In this document: positions 43,133 to 55,800 of the stretch, piece by piece
Position numbering within the stretch: the stretch's first letter is position 1
Layout: the number at the start of each line of letters is the position of its first letter
DNA from: Nymphaea colorata
Taxonomy: Eukaryota; Streptophyta; Magnoliopsida; Nymphaeales; Nymphaeaceae
Reading direction: 5' to 3'
Assembly (NCBI RefSeq): GCF_008831285.2
Contig: NC_045146.1
Location: 21,445,149 to 21,509,148 of the forward strand
Length of the DNA: 64,000 bases
The notes under the pieces: model-generated
What the model was told of the DNA's origin: nothing
What the model saw: the letters and a program-made list of their open reading frames with translations, nothing else
Database searches by the model: none
Translations under genes and position numbers: made by a program

Positions 43133-45595
43133 ACATGTGGCTGAACTGTCGCACAGGGCGGCGCAGGAAGAGAATAACTACTAGCAAAGTTTGATGGGCA
43201 AAGCAGTAGAAGGATAATGAAGTGCATGATTGCATGGAGCCTAGAAAAGGAATAAAAGGAACGAAGGAAGAAGGGACTCCAAAATGCAACCTCGAGATAG
43301 CATCAAGGCCTTAATTTTCCAAATTTCTCTCCTTTGATTTCATGGTGTGTATTGGAAAATGTGTAATATGGTATTGGTAACTGTATTATGCAGAGTTTCG
43401 AATCTTTATTGGTCATTGAACGGTCATGCTGGGTAATTTTGACATGAAAACTAATATCTAATTAGTTTAATTTGCTTTTCTTTTAACTCAACCGAAGCGT
43501 TTCAACATGAAATAGAAGACGTTGTGCTGATGTAGCCAAGTTCATGTGCATTTACAATAACGACAAGGGGTGGGCATAATTGTGAGAGACTCAAACCAGT
43601 AAAGAGATGGCCACAGATCTGCATTGCGGCCGCGGATGATACAGCCACTGGAAAGCAAATTTGTAGGTATAGATTAACGAGTGCCCAGGTCTTCCAATGC
43701 AGAAAATGGCTTCCTTTTTACTGAATAAGGAAACAGAGCATATTAAATTGTTGAGGAAAAAGCAGGAAAAGAGACTCTACCCAGGTTCAGAAGAACATAA
43801 CAGGATGTCTGCAGTTGTGCTATTTTCAAGGCATATAAGCAAACAGCTGCATTAAGGACCGCAACACCTGGTCAAGCCGGGTGGCTTAAAGACTGGAAGC
43901 TGGACAACAGCTAGAACAATTTATGCAAAAGGTGCACCATTCACTACAAGGATGAAGCAATCAAGACACTCGGTTCATGAACAAAAAAGGGGCTCCCTGA
44001 GAGTTGGGCACCAAGACAATTACACCACGTGTATTGAAAAATGAAATTATACAACAGCTGGTCAGGTCCCATCATAAAAAAAGGAAAAAAATTGGTTCGA
44101 GGACCTGGTGAAATCGAAAGCTATTTTCTAAACTCTGTCACCAGCTGTCAGCCCACAAAGGGGGCAACGTTTAATAATTCAACAATTGTATTCCCTATTC
44201 TCTGAATAGACTGCAGGCAGCAAATCAAACTACAAGCTCCTTTTTGTTACTATTTAAGTTGAACTAGAGGAGCAAGGTGAAGGATCAACCATCCAATTCC
44301 CAACAAAAATTGAACAACCTTGCTGCTGGTAGGTCATCAGAGGTCTATTTACATCCAGAACTGGTGATCCAAATCAAATGACAGGAGAGCATTCATGTGG
44401 CAACAATGTAGCCTTCCTTCATCCAAATTTTAACTAACTAGATCCAGATGATTCGGACAACACCAGTTCCCAAGCAATTCTGTAAGTTTGCCCAGCGATC
44501 ACTTGCTAATCTGATTGAAAACCCAACTCAAACACTATTGCACTGCACTATAAGGGTGTTCTGGATGGATTACTACCATATAATTGGTATTTAACTAATA
44601 ACTTGTCTAGGTTCTTTTATTTGCAAATGAAAACTTTATTTCAGCGTGTTGTACCAGCTTTTTCAGTTTATTAACTAAAGTAATTAGACATTCACGTAAC
44701 ATGCATTTGCAAACCATGAGTCCATGACCAGCATTGGCAGGTCAGAGATAATCCCAACATATAAAGGGATTTAAGGTGAAAGTTAGAGGACCGAACTAAC
44801 CAGACAGCAGAAGAGAGACAATATGAAGATTCTGATTGGAAGAGATTAATTCAACACTGATTAGGAAAAGGTCTGCTGGATTCTGTTATAACATGTCTTC
44901 AATGTGCCATAGGTGGTGCCTTAGGAAAAAGTGATCCTGGAAATGCGGTGGACAGCAGATTCAAATCAGCTTGTCATGCAGCCAAGACCTTCATGTTCTC
45001 CTTTCGACACGAGGAAGCATCAAACTTTGGCAGGTAATTACCTTAAAAGGAGACTAGAAAGCCGAATAATGTCCACAGGCAAGAAATATTATGTTCTCTA
45101 AGATGCTCACAGAAAGAATTTATTCCCCTTGAAACAAATTTAGCGAGAACTTAACAAAATATGTTTCTCTGCTGTCCTAGTCAGTCGTCACAGTGGATTC
45201 CTAACAGTAATTATTCTGTCCTAGTTAAAGTATCTTGGTTTATATGAACTTTGAGACCATCCTACCGTAAGAATCAAAACACCCCCAACCAGAACCCTTC
45301 TCCTCGCCACCATGGGGGAAAAGGAAAACACCCCCAACCAAGAAGCATTTGTTGAAAACTCCACAAGATCAAATAAAATAACTGGAACCCTAAGCAAGTG
45401 AGAAAGCCAGAAAATGATCCGAAGAAATTAAAGGGAAACTCGAAGAAGGAATACAAAGAATCGGCATCTTTTACAAAGAATGGAGTACCGTCATCAGACA
45501 ACTACAGAACCAACAAAATCAAGAAAAAGAATTCCGGTCACGTACATCTCCACAAATGACACAAGCAATTAAAGGCCCCCAAAAGGAATTATTAA
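42158..45595. other. Spacer between phosphatase copy C and the Kazal gene
   Basis: A CT microsatellite lies at 43083-43128, followed by ~130 bp similar to the downstream flank of copy A. From about 43600 to 45595 the sequence is less AT-rich, but no open frame with recognisable coding character was found on either strand. Part of it should be the 3' untranslated region of the minus-strand Kazal gene. Nothing else is supported. Confidence 0.5.
43083..43128. repeat. (CT)n microsatellite
   Basis: About 22 CT units with one interruption (tctccctct). A shorter CT run lies at the matching place downstream of copy A (21695-21707), so the repeat was part of the duplicated unit. Confidence 0.9.
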
Positions 45596-45991
45596 TCAGA
45601 AGAAGCCAAGCAGAAAGTGAAACCCTAGCACGATGAGCCATACGATGTGGATGAGAAGGAAGGCCTGACCAGGGAACGCGCCGTTTCCACCACTACCAAC
45701 ATCGCAAAACCCCAGCTTCGCGACCTCGGTGCCAGAACAGAATGCGTCGGCAGGGCCGCACCAGTACGTGACGCCGTCGGCGCCGCAGACGGGATTGGTG
45801 GTGAAACACGTGACCGGGCAAGAAAATGACGGCCGAACGCGCTCAGAAGGCACGGATGAGCCCTCGTCGGAAATTCCCTCGGGCAAGCGGATTACCGAAG
45901 TGTGAGGCTCCGGTTCGCAAGTGGACGGCCGGAAAGCGACACCAAGAAGAAGCAGGAGGAAGAAGACCGGAAATCCCAGTTGATCGGCCAT
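45596..45991 (-). CDS. Secreted Kazal-type serine protease inhibitor family protein
   Basis: A single-exon frame of 131 residues. It starts at MADQLGF with a Leu-rich signal peptide (FFLLLLLGVAF, ~8-20), then an acidic linker, then a compact cysteine domain with six cysteines at 58, 62, 69, 78, 85 and 96 containing NPVCGADGVTYWCG, the Kazal signature. The C-terminus (~110-131, FLLIHIVWLIVLGF) is strongly hydrophobic and ends the protein, so it is either a membrane anchor or a GPI-attachment signal. Plant Kazal proteins of this size are expected to bind serine proteases in the apoplast or at the cell surface. The cysteine spacing is the plant type rather than the animal type. The frame stays open upstream of the ATG, but a start before the signal peptide is unlikely. 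No neighbour suggests a partner. Confidence 0.88.
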   Translation of the reverse strand: MADQLGFPVFFLLLLLGVAFRPSTCEPEPHTSVIRLPEGISDEGSSVPSERVRPSFSCPVTCFTTNPVCGADGVTYWCGPADAFCSGTEVAKLGFCDVGSGGNGAFPGQAFLLIHIVWLIVLGFHFLLGFF

Positions 45992-46244
45992 GATGCCGGG
46001 CACAACCGACCGGATTTCTCCCCAGCAGACAACAGAAGCCCCTCGCCCCAAAGCGAAGGGGAAGGCGGAGGAAACACGGTCGACAGGAAAAGAAAAGGAG
46101 GGGTCAAAACTCAAAGGGGGCAGTTGGCCAAACTTTTCTTTGACGAGCATGCCCCCTTCCTTTTTGATATTCCTCGTTTGTTCCAACTGGAGTTGATGAA
46201 CCGGGTCCAACTCCCGACTTCGTTGATCCATTCATTTATCTAGC

Positions 46245-49200
46245 AAAAAGCGGATAAAAAGTTGCGTGCTGTTGAATTTCCCAACTACATCCGGTTTAAC
46301 TGATAGTTTTTTTCTTATAATACTGTTGTAGATGTGAAGGGCACAGTAAAGTTATCCCACTTTATCCAAATTTTCCTGGATAACTGTTCTTTCAGTCTGT
46401 TGTTTTATCCTTCCTGGGGATTTGCCCAATTATCGGGTCTACTTTGGGGATATGAGGAAAGGGCCCAACATGCTACCGTTGGTTGTGGTTGGCAAAGCTG
46501 ATGATATGGGCCCATAATGAAGGAGGTGTACCGAATCCTCATGTGACGCCGTCAAACGGTTGAATTTTAAACTATGTGAGAGAAAGAGAGGGAGAGAACT
46601 GATGATGATGAAATGAAAAATGAAACCGATGAAGAAAAAAAAAACAAACACGGCATCCAACATGTAGGATTTTAAAAAACTTGTATCTAAGATCTGAAGA
46701 TCAGAAATCAAGCCTCCTATCTAAGATCCAAAAGCATCAAATACTACTTAAGGTGAACTTGCTTTTGCTAAGAATGTAAAACTAAAACTAAGAAGTATTT
46801 ATTTGGTTGGCAAGATATGCGTCATCAATACAATGAGAATATTATCATTAGCGTATATGGTTGGTCCCCATTACTAGTTCTGCATAGCTCTCGCAAGCTT
46901 ATCTCAATTTATGTCAAAGGGATCTCATCTTTGTCTATTGCTGTTGGGAGTTTTGGAGGGATGCAGGTAGTAGTCGCTAGACTAGATGAGTACTTGCCCC
47001 TTCCCTAAATTTTTCAAGAATAAATTTAGCATGCGAAAATATCTTAAAATTTGCTTATAGCTCCCCCAAAAAACAAAAAAGGAAACCTTGTGAGTCAGCT
47101 GGATAAATTTTTAGTTCCAGCTCTAGATGCACGATGGAGATCCAAATAATTAAATGAGAAAAACAAAACGTTACATTAAGTCTGTTTTTTTTTATATGAA
47201 GCACTAGTAGATCAATGTGAACTGTTATTAGAAACATTGAAGCTTGATACCATTTTCATCAAAAAAGCATTAAACGACGAGAAAAAAAAAAGGAAGCAAA
47301 TTCTCTTTAAGCGCTCCAATTTTATATTACTCAATTTATTTTCTTCAATGATTTTAATGGTCTTGGCAGTGAGGAGAAAAAGAAGAGGAAACTACTGTGA
47401 AATTTTTTTAAAAAAAAAGCAACTTATGAAAGCGATTACTAGAAAATGAGAGCGACAAAATTTCTGGGGCTCGGTCCCTTGCTTCGCGGTGACTTCTCCA
47501 CTATCACACGTTGCGTCAGGTGCTCTTCCTCTTCCTCTCCTATATTTTTTTTAACTGAGTAGTGGAATCTACAGGTCCCTGCTTGCATTTATCTTTTGTT
47601 CTTCTCTTTACTTTGACATGCAGTATACAAGCATTGTTTTTCTAAGGCGCATGCTGGAGCCAAAGGAAATGAAGGTATTTGACAAGATGATCGCCCATCC
47701 AACAAATGTTATTTTCTGTCGAGTATTCTCAGTAAGAGTCACAAGTGTGCATGTCTATGCAAATCTTTATCGGTGAAAATTAACGGGCATCACACATATC
47801 TGTGATAAAAACTGTAACCAGAGGATTGTGTACGACAACCACAGTTCCTTTCGATAAATTATACACATTAGTTTCTGTCATTCTAATTGGAGATCATTTT
47901 CCATTATTAGCTGTTCATTTCCCCACGATTGCTGTTAATCCGCTCCTCCTACTATTCACCATTTACATCTTATTTTATTTTGTTTATTGCCTTTTGGCAT
48001 CATCGTGCATATCTGGCTCGCGTTTGATTGCATTCTTTCTGGTCGAAAAGGTTTTTTCGGATCTTCCTTTAGATGTATAAATTTAAAATTTTTAGTTTCC
48101 TTGATCCGCATTGGAGAACATTTCCCATTGATTTTGAGCAGAGGAATCTGATCGCGTGCCAAATTCAATGATCCATTCCATGACTGGCAATGAATATTTT
48201 GCATTGTCTCTCACGATCGCATAGGACATATTCTGACAGAACATTGTTCATATGGATTTAGAAGTTCTATGCTCATACCTCAAATCAGCTGACTGTAATA
48301 TATTGTGCTAGGTCAGATCAACGGCGGTAAAACATATCTTAATTGTTCCTTCTGGTTACTCCTTCCCAGTACCTTCACTCTTTTTCTCGATCTTATGAAT
48401 TGCTTCTTGATCTTTATAGTCTTTGGATCTTCATTCCAACAACGAGACGCATGAAGAGCACTTTCAGTCAATGGATGCGAAGTCACCATTATCGTTCATG
48501 CTGTGGTTCCTTGTGTACGTAGGAGCAATTGTTTTTGGTGATGGTTTGACGTGGTTAGGCTTGGGTTTCGCTGAACCGTGCAAGGGGAATAACTCTTTCT
48601 GCTAGGTAGTGAGGTCGGTTTAACTGGTAAATGGTGAGCTGTAGTTTTTTGCAATCATGATGGTTTGCAGTATGAAGCATTATCAGTATAGTTACGTGCA
48701 CTTGGCCTTGACGCATAATCCGTGCAGCAATTCAGGATTTTGTTCCCGTGGAGCAGACCTATCAGCATTATCGAATCTTCTTTATTCCACGTTTGCTAGA
48801 ATGAAGGTCTTCCAATGGCAAAATCTAGGCCGTCAGAAAAAAAAAAGAAACCATGTGAGTTTGGAGTTCACTTGGGGAGAGCGTCATTTCATCCCAAACA
48901 AAAAAATATATATTGAGGCTGATGAGGGAATGAATTGCATCAAATGTTAGATTTTGCCTTACCCTTTCCTATGCCATGCTTTCCTGTTGGAAGAAAAAAG
49001 TATAAAATCGGTGTATACTCTTTGGTCATGCATCTTCTATTTCTTTACGAGTTTATGATCAATCCTCACAATCATCTCAATTTCGGACTACATTCATCTA
49101 CGCATGTGGACATGAACAAGGATGCACCGTCTTGATGTGAAAATTGCATGATAAGGTAGTATACTTTTATTGTCGAACTGTTTTATGTTGCTGTTGTCCA

Positions 49201-49916
49201 TCAGTGACGAAATGCGTTTCTATTGGAAACAAGCATGTCCTTCACGATTCACGAAGCAACTTTATGGTCTGATTTTCTGTCTTCAAGATGTACGATAAAC
49301 AATCTATTCTGTTCTCGAAGGGCTCCTTCTGTTGTTATATGTCATCTTAAAACTTGTTGGAATTATTAATTATCTAAGAAGGGGAAACAAGTTTTCCTAG
49401 GAACTATGGCTTTTTAAGGGGAAATCGGAGGTGTGAGGCATTGAGCTAATGGTCGAATGCACTTTCTAATTTAAATCGTGTTCAACCCAATTGGCTTTGT
49501 TCTCTAGCTTATTGACTGGAAGCCGTTTAACAATTTTTTTATATTCTCCTTGATATTAGTTTGCTGGTGTATAAAAAAAATAGGCTTTTGCTGGCTCCAG
49601 TTGTAGGTCCACTTGGGTCAAGGATGAAGCATGAATCCCATCTTTGGTTGGTGGACTCCACCAAGGTAAGATCCGTACTTCATCTGCCTCCCCATTCTTT
49701 TGTATTTCGCACTTTTGTTTTCTTGTAGCCAATAAAATAGCATACGCGGATCAGGTTCTTGCGATTGAAGCTAATCCAACGAAACTTATAAAATACATGG
49801 TGCTGCTTCTGCCTTGCAGAATATCCAAGTAAATAAAACATGAGAGTGAGCAAGGCTTATATGCGCTGATGCCAAGACGTGCTTAGACGAGCCTATGGTT
49901 AAAACTTATCGCCGAA
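46245..49916. other. Spacer between the Kazal gene and the receptor kinase
   Basis: No gene is supported. Weak exon-like pieces occur. A stretch at 47624-47770 opens after tgacatgcag and stays open for ~45 codons (RRMLEPKEMK). A second, 49606-49664, is bounded by ttgtag and gtaaga. They share no recognisable family and could not be linked. A 60-codon frame at 48423-48605 has no domain. About 46560-46680 and 47270-47420 are purine-rich. Confidence 0.45.
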
Positions 49917-52840
49917 TCACCGAGGAGAAGGATCAGGAACACAAACGCTGAGCAAATCACCGCCCGAAGCACTAGAAAATGGATAATTGTCTATGGTTCC
50001 GGCTACTGTCGTTGTGGTACTTGTGATTACTGACGGCTTCATATTTTCAGACATCCCTATTTCAGTCTCTGTTAACTCTGAAGATGTATATTCTGAGTGT
50101 GGCATCTTCTGGCAAATGATTTCGAGCTCTCGAACTACCTCAGAAATAGATGGACGCCGGTCTGTTTCATCATCACAGCATCTGATGGCCAACTCCGCAA
50201 ATTGTTCTAGACATGCAAATGGATATGAACCCATTCGACTATCTGCAACTTTTACAAGATTTCCAGCTTGGTAAGCTTTCTTTACCTGCACCAAATACCG
50301 GCTCAGTCAGCCTATCAAGAAACAATTTCGCTAGATCATGGCAAGGAAGAGGAATTGAAATTTTTACTTAAAATGAATGTGTGGATCGAAATAGCATGAT
50401 GAAAAGATAAGATACAACAAGAATTAATATCATTTAGAAGGCACTCAGTTATCAGTCCTTGAAACATGTAAACAAAAAAGCAGCAATCAGGGGAAAAGGG
50501 TGCAGCAAAAAGTTGTCAAGATGCAGATTCAGATGTATTTGAAGGAGCACAATATGAGGGCATGTCTTACTGAAATAATAATTGCATGTCTTTGTGAATG
50601 TGAGATAAGTTAAGCTCGATTGAGACGAACTTGAACAGTATCTGTTAAATGTTCGTTTGACCAACCATACATACCTGCTTTGGTCCGACAAACATAAACT
50701 TCTATATTTTCATTTTCTGCAATAGAAGATCAGTGCTATTCTGCGAGGAGGTGCTAGGCCCATAAACAGTTTTCATAGAACCACATATATTCTAATATTT
50801 TAAAGCATTAAAAACAAAATAACAAAACAGAGCTCCGGCACCTGGTTACTTGGTCACACAAATTCCTGCTGCCTAGTAACTTTTCCTAACTCATGTTCTC
50901 AATATGGTTGACATTTTATTCTCTTCCTACCATTCTCTTTACAAACTATAGTGTGACCTATATAAAGGACCCTAATATTGCTCACTGGCTTTTCACGAGC
51001 CAAATTCGCTAGACAGTTGTTTGCTGACTTGTAATTTTACGTCTAAAACAAAAAAATATAACATTCAATTGCAACACAGACTATGCCTATAATACCGAAA
51101 ACAAAACAAAATACCAAAAATATTACCTCTCGAACAATGTAGATGCCATGTGAAATGGGATGCATTCCCGACAATAGTTCAAAAAACACAACTCCAAGGC
51201 TGTATACATCACTTTTGTCTGTCAATTTTTGGGTTAAGAAGTACTCAGGATCAAGGTATCCCTGTAAAACCAAAAAAGCCGCCAAGGGGGGAGGCTGGTT
51301 GTCATGTTTGCAATGTAAAGAATATATGTTCATGTTGAACTGATGATCACAAACACACATATGAAATAAGAGGATGTAACATGTTTAAAAAGAAAAAGTT
51401 TCTCCAAATATATTTTGCAAATCTTTCTTACCGGAGTGCCTCTGACTACGGTAGATACATGACCTGGTTCACTGCCCTCTATCTCAGGAACCGGTGCAAG
51501 CCTTGAGAGCCCAAAGTCAGCAACTTTGGCAACAAACCTCACGTCCAATAATATATTACTTGCTTTAATATCTCGATGAAATATTGGAGGATTTGCTTCA
51601 TTGTGAAGGTATTGGATGCCCCTGGCCGCACCGAGTGCTATACGCAACCTCATACCAAAGTTAGGAGGGGTGTTTGCCTTAGCTGTAAAAAGCAGTTCAC
51701 ATTCATGACATGGACAACCAAAATAAATGCTTTGGAGCTACAGAGAGAGAAAAGCTTATGCTGTTTAATATGCATTTTAGGCTGTATTTCCGAGGCAAAG
51801 TTTTGTGGTCTGTTTTAGTTACCTTAAGAGGTTGTTTGCTAGTGGAATGGTTACATACTGTTCCATGAACCTGCCCCAAAAATTGGAGCAGATTCACAGA
51901 GAACTAGGTCTTGCGTTCCATGACCCCAATTTTTGAGGCAGGTTCATGGAGCAGTATGTTACCATTCCATTATCCAAATGAACCCTACGGGAGGGTTTTT
52001 GTAGAAACCATGTGCTTGTTCCCATGCACATCCTTGTCAAAGAAAGAAACTAGAGTCGTTCTTTTGTCTAAGGAAATGGATATTTACAAAACCAAGACTA
52101 CAAGATTGCAAGAAATCAATGTATGAGAATACAGACATATCTGAATGAACTGCATATTTTCAACACAAAATTAACAACTGTCATTTATATAGTTTATATG
52201 ACAGGTTCACATTTTAGTCAAAGGTGTAAATTTAACTGTTGTATTTTGTTTCTTTATTTTCTCGGATGGAACCGACATTCAGAAAGAAGACCATTTGTTA
52301 CAAATACTGACAAATGATTATAACGGAAACTTCTTCCATCATGAAACACAAACTCTGTAATGAAGTTGCTGCACCCACTGTGGGTGTGTGCAAAGGTACA
52401 AATGCAAAAATCCAATTTACCAAATCCAATGCTCAGCCTTGTCTGGAGATCAGGGATAACTATCTAAATTTGTCCACAATCATACATGTTGGACTCAACT
52501 TTGACTGTGGGCATTCTCAAGTTATTAACTCATATATTTCGTCAGGAGACCCTCAGACAATTCATAAGCTACAGTTTTGCTACATAAAATTTCTATTTCT
52601 TTGTTTATATTAAAAACTTAAAAGCATAGTTTTCTTTCTTTTTTTTTCTTCGACTTCTAGATTAAAATACAATGTTTAAGGACTGTAAAATTTGCTTAGT
52701 TTGATTCATTTGACCATACATTGATGTTTTTAGACTCAATTGCATTTACATCAAGTGTACATTTATTAATTAGTGAACAAGAATTTTTCCTTTACTTTTT
52801 ACAGCAGAAAGATCATTTTTCTTGTTATAATATATATATC

Positions 52841-52887
<47 letters not shown>

Positions 52888-55800
52888 ATGATTCTGTATG
52901 AAGGAATACCACGAAATAGGGAAAAAAATTCTTATTTATCACATGTTTCACGTTTACAATTATCATGATAATCTGAAGATGCTTCATCTACAGTAACGGA
53001 GAAGCATAGGAATTATGTTTCAAGTTAATTGTCACCTGATAAAAAGTTGCGCAGTGTGCCATTTGGCATGAATTCGTACACCAACATCTGCATGGTAAAA
53101 ACAAAGGAAAAAACATGAAAACTGAGCACCAATACAACAACGATGGCCCTCTCAAAAATAATTACTTAATGTGCAAGTGAAATTCTCCACAACAAAATTG
53201 GGACCATATTTAGAAAATCACATAATTCAGCATAAAATATCTATTCAACAACAAGAGAACTTTGTAGAAAGCATACAACTACCATTTAGAAATTATTATA
53301 GCCGTGCAATATCAATGGCATCCATAAACAGGTGTTCTCCCCTTTCTTGGAAAGGTACTATTACAAGCTAGACAAACATCCAGAAAATAAGAAATAGGCT
53401 TTTATCAAAGAGGTAATGGGAGCATGACAAACTAGCTGTCATGTGAAATATAAGTTGGCAGATTAAACTGGTATCCTAGGCAATCAATGCACACAAGAAC
53501 ATTAACCTCACTAGTTTTATTACACGACTTCTCAGGGCACCCATGCCTAAAATCCACAAGTGCTGACAACTAGCTCAAATTTATTAATGTAAGAAAAAAG
53601 CCAACTTTTCCGAATGGGACATTAATTGCTCTTTGAAACTTCACATTTGGACAATAGTCATAAACCAGATGAAGCGGTCAAGAAAACAGAGGAGGTTCTG
53701 AGTCTTTGAACAGAAGATGCAGTTTGAGAGAACCCAAGCTAAGATTGACAACCTTTAGATTCTTTGGAAGTGCACATGAAGATGTGATTAACATTTCATC
53801 AAGCAACTAGAGAAGGAACATTTTTACATGAAAACAACTCAATTGCATATAAGCCTCAAGGGTGGAGAATTAAAAACAATCATATGCTACAGCTAAGAAA
53901 GTGGTATTTGATCTCAAAATCTACTACTGCTACACCTGTGTTTGAGAAATAGCTAAAGTTTTGTTGGATAGGGATGATAAAAAATGGAAACTGAAGTGAG
54001 CAACAGGAGTTTCTGGATGTGTAGCCGTGCACAATGAAATCTGAAGAACTGACCAAAGGAAACTAGAATGAACACCGCATAGCAAGATGAATCAGGTAGA
54101 CCAAGCCCTTCAACAAACTAATTACAGGAATAGCCAAACTATGTCTGCCACGGAATTCCTGCCATCCTTCCTGGTATCCAGTTCAAAAGTTGAGAACCAG
54201 AAGGTGGTAATTGTGTCAACACAATGATTAAGCAAGCCATACTATGCTCTTCAAAGAAGCTACAGCCTTGTGGGCAGCTAAGAATGAAAGAACATAAGGC
54301 AGTACCTGTTCACCTTCTTCATCACAATATCCAACAAGAGATACAAGGTTCCGGTGATGTAACCGTGATAACAATGCTATCTCTGTCAAGAATTCTCTCT
54401 CTCCTTGTAGAGATCCTTCCTGAGCACGTTTAATAGCAACAACTGATCCGTCAGCCAGAGTTCCTCTATAGACCTTCCCATAACCTCCTTGCCCAATTAG
54501 TGATGAATCGCTGAAATCCTTAGTAGCTACTGCCAGCTCTTCAAAGGTAAAGTCTTTCACTCCATCGACTTTGATAGGGACGTTAGAAACTGCGAACAGC
54601 AAATATCATTTGCCCTCAAGAAAGTTCAGCTTTTGAAAGTATGATGGCCACATATCCTAATGTAATAAATCTCATAGCAATCTGAATAAGCAGATTTGAG
54701 GCACAAAGAAGTCTGATTTTACTTGAGTATGTGCTTATAACTTTAGAGCAGAAACACATACAAATACTAAAAGCAGAAATGGAAATCTGAGAAACAAACA
54801 GATCATGCAACACAAGATCTACTTGTGTGATTGTGCATGCACGAACACAAAATTGACATTTACCCTTGATTTACATAAATCTGAAAGTAGTCTTAACTGC
54901 ATGTTAGAAAAGTGAAGGCAACCAGAATATGCCTTAACAGGAAACAATTTCTACAGGAGAATTCCTCGGGTTAATCATGTTTCCTTATTAAACTAAAGAA
55001 TCAAAATATTATGAAACAACCTCTAATGATGCAACTTGAAATCTTGATGCATCAACTGGTTTCCAATATGAAATACAAGATATTAGTTTGTTAGTTCATA
55101 ATTTCATATCCAATACAAAATGAAGCTGAAATATAAAACTTTCTTTAAGAATCGCATGTCCATGGTTCTAAAATCAAAGATAATATTTGTTTGCACACAC
55201 ACATGCATCAAAAGAAGAAGGACACGTACATCGTCGTTTACCAGAAGCTGAAATGTGGTCCTTAGTGTGTCTTCTCATGAATAAGATCAGAACGAGAGAA
55301 GAAATTATGATTAACAAAGCAAATGATCCCAAGATTATTGCAGCCAAAGTGCCTTTGTTCATTCCGTTGCTTGCAGAAGGAGGAAATGGAATAACTGGAA
55401 CAAAGAGAAGAAATAAATCTTATAGGCAAACCAATGCTCAAATTGGAAAATGCAAAGTTCCCTTGATTACAAAAAATTATACTTTTTTTAAAAAAAAAAT
55501 CAGCATCTATAAAGCAGTAAATTTCCCCTTTTTTTCCTCTTGCATACTGGTCAGACGAAGAACCTCATAAAAAAGTGTAAATCATATGGCTTGACAGAAA
55601 AAAGTTGCATTTGCATATAGGCAGAACACAGCTTCAATAAACCAAAAAGTTTTTCTTAAACTTTGTAACATTATATGGTCAGCTGTTTGCAAAGAAAACC
55701 ATCCCAAATAACAGCCTTTTCTCTCTGGAAATTGCCCATTAAAACAAACAATATTCCCACAACGTTCATCAAACGAAATGCCTCAATGAGATAAAGCAGA

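Noticed and set aside
45647-46243. Plus-strand open frames opposite the Kazal gene
   Set aside because: The minus strand has a signal peptide and the full six-cysteine Kazal pattern; the plus-strand frames lack any domain.
47624-47770. Exon-like open stretch after a tgacatgcag acceptor
   Set aside because: No partner exon, no donor in a plausible place and no recognised motif.
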